A stretch of 64,000 nt of DNA, from NCBI RefSeq assembly GCF_000143415.4, contig NW_003314308.1, positions 179,794-243,793 on the forward strand, read 5' to 3'. The stretch's first letter is position 1; each line of letters opens with the position of its first letter. Origin of the DNA: Selaginella moellendorffii (taxonomy: Eukaryota > Streptophyta > Lycopodiopsida > Selaginellales > Selaginellaceae). Shown here one piece after another: positions 60,524 to 64,000 of this stretch. The translations under genes and the position numbers were made by a program. A model generated the notes under the pieces. The model searched no databases, was not told the DNA's origin, and saw only the letters and a list, made by a program, of their open reading frames with translations.

Positions 60524-60910
60524 TGTCAAGACCCCTGACAAGATCAAGACTGGAAAATGCAAAAAGACAAAGAGAAAAGCTAGTGGAAACAAAGAAGAGG
60601 CCTTAGACTGGCGTTGATTCAGATTGTGGAGAAATGGAACAAGGCTAACCTATATATACTATAGGTTGATGAAGCTCCACCACTCTTGGATCGAGGACGG
60701 CCTAAATATAGCTGAGGTCGAGGAGGTGCCACATCATCATCAGGAATGTGGCTCGAGACTCAGGAATCGGGAAGTGTCTCGAGAGTCAGGAATAGAGAAG
60801 TGTCTCGAGAGTCAGGAATAGGGAAGTGTCTTGAGAGTCAGGAATGTGGTCTGCAGGTCAGGAATCCGGCGAGAGTTAGGAATGTGGCAAGAATTGGGGG
60901 ATTCCTGACA
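60524..60910 (-). repeat. 3' LTR of the Ty3/gypsy chromovirus
   Basis: A 387-bp segment with TG...CA ends (TGTCAAGACC at 60524 and TTCCTGACA at 60902-60910, plus strand); TGTCA/TGACA form the terminal inverted repeat. On the minus strand a polypurine tract (GAGGAGGGGGTGC) lies directly before it, as expected for a 3' LTR. A TATA-like tract (plus CTATATATACTATAG, near 60,650) lies inside. Three tandem 26-bp units (60754-60779, 60780-60805, 60806-60831; GAGTCAGGAATAGGGAAGTG type) and degenerate relatives fill part of the U3-side region. Confidence 0.88.
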
Positions 60911-60921
60911 GCACCCCCTCC

Positions 60922-63900
60922 TCAAGAACGAGTGGAACGAGGATGTGAACGAGAACGAAGAGGAGGATGAGATGAGCGGCGAGGGATGGGAGATGGAGAA
61001 AAAGAATGAGGACTGGGACGAGAAGGATAGCGGCGGTGGAAGTCCTGAACAAGGTCAAGAGAATGAATCAGGTTGTCCGCAGGTTCCCAAGTGCGTTCCT
61101 CAGGTCCGTAACCCTTCCAGTCCACCAAATAGTAGAGTTTAGACCGTGAAATCTTGGAATCAAGGATGTCCTGAACCTCGTACTCAGACCCATCCTCGAG
61201 CTGCACTGGTGGAGGCGGAGGAATGACCCGATTTGGAATAGGACTGGGAATATAAGGCTCAAGGAGAGAGGAGTGAAAAACGGGGTGAATTTGATATGAG
61301 GAGGGAAATGCAAGGCGATAAGTCATAGGATTAATGATGGCAGTGATAGGGAAAGGACCAAGGTGTTTGAAATCGAGTTTTGGACAGGGCCTGGTGGTGG
61401 AGATATTTCGCCTGAGGAGCCAGACTTTATCCCCGATATTGTAAGGGGGACAATCCTGACGATGGACATTGGCAAATGTTTTATGAGATTCCTGAGCATG
61501 ATGGAGGTGGAAGGAGATGGAGTTGTGGATTTCCTGGAGGTTGGAGATAAATGCCTCAGAGCGGGGATTTGAACGAGAGGATTCAGATGGAGAAGGAAGT
61601 GAGAGATTGAATCGGGGATTTCGGCCAGAGTTCGCAAAGAAGGGGGAAACTCGAAGAGAGGAGTGAACAGAGTTGTTATAGGAGAACTCAGCAAGGGGAA
61701 GGATATCAAACCAGTTATCCTGATGATAGTTGATGAAGCACCTCAAGAATTGTTCCAACGTCTGAATCGTTCGCTCGGACTGCCCATCAATTTGAGGATG
61801 ATATGCCGAAGAGAGGTTGGCCTTCACTCCAAGCAGCTGCAAAAACCGTTGCTAGAAATGAGAGATGAACTAAGGCCCCCGATCCGAAACCACATCTGTA
61901 GGAATCCCATGAAGTCGGAAAATTTCCCTGAATACCAGTTTTGCCATGTCCTCGCCCGAAAACTCCTTGGTACATGGCAAGAACTGCGCCATCTTTGTGA
62001 AGCGATCCACCACGACTAAAATGCTGTTGAAGCCTCCAGAACTCGAAAGATCACTCAAGAAATCCATGGAGATGGATTCCCAAGGACCTGAAGGGACCGG
62101 AAGGGAACGAAGCAAACCTGAAAGAAGGTGGCGAGGTACCTTATTCCGGGCACAAGTGTCACAGGAGGTAACAAAAGCTTTGATGTAGTCGTCCATGTGA
62201 GGCCACCAAAAGTCCCGTGCAACTAGCTCATAGGTTTTCGCAATGCCGAAGTGACCAGCAGTCGGGCTATCGTGGCACGCCATCAGGACCAACCTTCGAG
62301 CATCACCTTCAGGAACGTAAAGCTGCTCCCCACGGTACAATATGCCATCTAAGAACTCGAACTCGTCAAATCGCCGGCAGTCGGGAGTCACTGGGTGTCC
62401 AGCCTGAAGATGGGGGAAGATGTCGCTAGCGAGATCATTAGATTGAAGATCGTTTCTAATTGCATCCATCAAGGAAGAGTCCTGAGGGGCCAGGGAAATT
62501 GCCATAACTTGAAGCCGATCAGGACCGAGGATAACTTGATCCTGTTGATCGAAGGCAGGATTACCAGGCCTGAGATTGAGATAGGAGCGCCTTGAAAGAG
62601 CATCAGGAAGGCCTTGAAACTTTCCAGGTCTGTACTTGATAACAAAGTCACACCGACTCAGGAATTGTGCCCACCTTGCTTGACGACGGCTTAAAACTCG
62701 GGAAGTGGCAAAGTACTCGAGATTTTTGTGATCCGTCCAGACTGTTGTTTGATGGCTCGCCCCCTCCAAGAAACAGCGCCACTCTCCAAAGGAATCCACG
62801 ATGGCAAGGAGCTCCTTGTCGTGGATTTCGTAATTGATCTCCGCAGGCTAGAATTTCCGAGAATGGAAAGCGACCGGATGAAGTTCGTGATCCGCTCCGA
62901 GTTGAGACAGCACAGCACCAATGGCAAAGTCGGAGGCGTCAGCCTCGATGAAGAAAGGTTATGAGGAATCAGCATGGATCAAGACAGGAGCAGAACTGAA
63001 AGCCGCCTTGAGTGTGTCGAAGGCCTGCTGGGCAGCAGCAGACCAAGAGAAGGGAACATCCTTGCGAGTGAGATGTGTGAGAGGAAGGACAATGTCAAAG
63101 TAGTGATCAATGAATTTGCGGTAGAAGTTGGCGAAGCCAAGGAAAACCTGAACGTCCGACATTGATTGTGGAGGCTCCCATTCGAGAATAGTCTTGACTT
63201 TGGCAGGATCCATTGTGATACCCTCAGGAGTGACAAAATACCCAAGGAACTCCACAGACTGCTGATCAAAGGAACATTTCTCAAGCTTCTTATATAGGTC
63301 GTGTTCTCGCAGCTTCACTAGCACCTTGCGTACATGTTCGTCATGCTCCTCCTGAGTTTTTGAGTAGATGAGGATGTCATCGAGGTAGACGATCACCATC
63401 TGATCAAGAAACTCCCGAAAGACGTCGTTCGCCATGTGTTGGAAAACTGCTGGAGCATTTGTCAAGCCAAATGGCATGACAGTGTACTCGAAGTGGCCAT
63501 AGCGGGTTCGGAACGCAGTCTTCCATTCATCACCAGGCCGGATCCGGATCAGGTTGTATGCTCCACGGAGGTCGATCTTGGTGAAGAAGCGGGCACCGCC
63601 GAGGCGTTCCAACAGGTTCAAGATCAGGGGCAGCGGATAACGGTTCCGAACAGTCACCTTGTTCAAACCTCGGTAGTCGATGACTAGCCGCAAGCTCCCA
63701 TCCTTCTTCTTGACAAAGAAGACAGGTGCTCCAGCTGGGGACTGCGAATGCTGAATGTAGCCCGAGGCAAGGTTCTCATCCATGTACTCTTTGAGGGCCT
63801 TAAGCTCGGACGGGGATAACCCGTAGATAGGCCCCCATGGAGGTGACACTCCTTCCTGTAAATCAATGGGACAATCATAAGGCCGATGAACAGGCAGTAC

Positions 63901-64000
63901 ACTAGCTTTTTTCTTGTCAAACACATCCCCAAAATCATGATACTTCTCAGGAAGACTGACAAGAGAAACATGCAAAGCTAAAAGAAAAAAAGGTTCTTCA
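60922..64000 (-). pseudogene. Chromovirus pol polyprotein with four nonsense codons
   Basis: One minus-strand frame runs from the right edge to the stop at 60922. Reverse transcriptase (about 63,900-63,000) has GSLRLVIDYRGLNK, FTKIDLRGAYN, EYTVMPFGLTNAP and VIVYLDDILIYS with both catalytic Asp residues. RNase H (about 62,960-62,600) has the [29 protein letters not shown] and TDHKNL blocks. Integrase has the HHCC zinc site (AGHFGIAKT, CDTCARN) and the DDE triad (SMDFLSD, VVSDRGP, then E in QSERTIQTLE). The C-terminal chromodomain (about 61,210-61,080) has YEVQDILDS, YYLVDWKGYGPEERTWEP. In-frame stops lie at 62959-62961 (TAA), 62848-62850 (TAG), 61870-61872 (TAG) and 61852-61854 (TAG). It is therefore not translatable as one polyprotein. 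The frame is otherwise preserved. Confidence 0.9.

Larger units (their letters stand above)
60524..64000 (-). mobile_element. Ty3/gypsy chromovirus (3' LTR through reverse transcriptase; right part outside window)
   Basis: The element reads right to left: RT, RNase H, integrase, chromodomain, polypurine tract, 3' LTR. The protease/gag part and 5' LTR would lie beyond base 64000. It has inserted into a copy of repeat family B. The coding part has four stops but no frameshift that I could see, so it was active fairly recently in evolutionary terms. Confidence 0.9.

Noticed and set aside
60754-60850. CRISPR-like regular repeats
   Set aside because: The 26-bp units are contiguous with no spacers and lie inside an LTR; this is a eukaryotic tandem repeat.
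61852-62961. Programmed stop-codon readthrough in the retroelement pol
   Set aside because: Four stops at unrelated positions inside RNase H and integrase, two only 15 bp apart, fit mutation rather than regulated readthrough.

Overview
The window looks like nuclear DNA of a lycophyte, most probably Selaginella (S. moellendorffii or a close relative). The reasons are plant-only gene families (clade A PP2C, NCED, CSP41B, an intronless PLS-type PPR protein, a PIF-like bHLH), GC-rich exons, very short introns (mostly about 45-70 nt, many exons per gene) and compact gene islands separated by AT-rich seas of decayed repeats. The species is inferred; no database search was possible.

Layout. 1-11.2 kb is an island: a PIF-like phytochrome-interacting bHLH gene (minus, cut by the left edge), an unresolved possibly spliced locus, COG3 of the Golgi tethering complex, an NADPH:quinone/FMN reductase and, beyond an AT-rich gap, a decayed gene for a secreted protein with a Hedgehog/intein-type Hint domain. 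11.2-25.0 kb is AT-rich: an old Ty3/gypsy element, a LINE remnant lying between two LTR-like direct repeats, and dispersed duplicated repeat paragraphs.

25.0-52.9 kb is the main island: exosome subunit RRP41 (minus) divergent from a clade A PP2C (plus), a 9-cis-epoxycarotenoid dioxygenase (minus), a small secreted bulb-lectin-like protein (minus), an AT-rich gap, chloroplast CSP41B (plus), an LRR receptor-like pseudokinase (minus) divergent from a PPR gene (plus), the mitochondrial F1-ATPase assembly factor ATP11 (plus) and an SDG8/ASHH2-like H3K36 methyltransferase (plus). An ABA-synthesis gene (NCED) and an ABA-signalling gene (clade A PP2C) thus sit less than 3 kb apart, each with an ABRE/G-box upstream.

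52.9-60.5 kb is a tandem array of about 635-bp units followed by a second repeat family and a family shared, inverted, with the 20-24 kb region. From 60,524 to the right edge runs the 3' LTR and pol region of a Ty3/gypsy chromovirus on the minus strand. It is nearly full-length through RT, RNase H, integrase and chromodomain but carries four nonsense codons. No rRNA, tRNA or CRISPR array was recognised.
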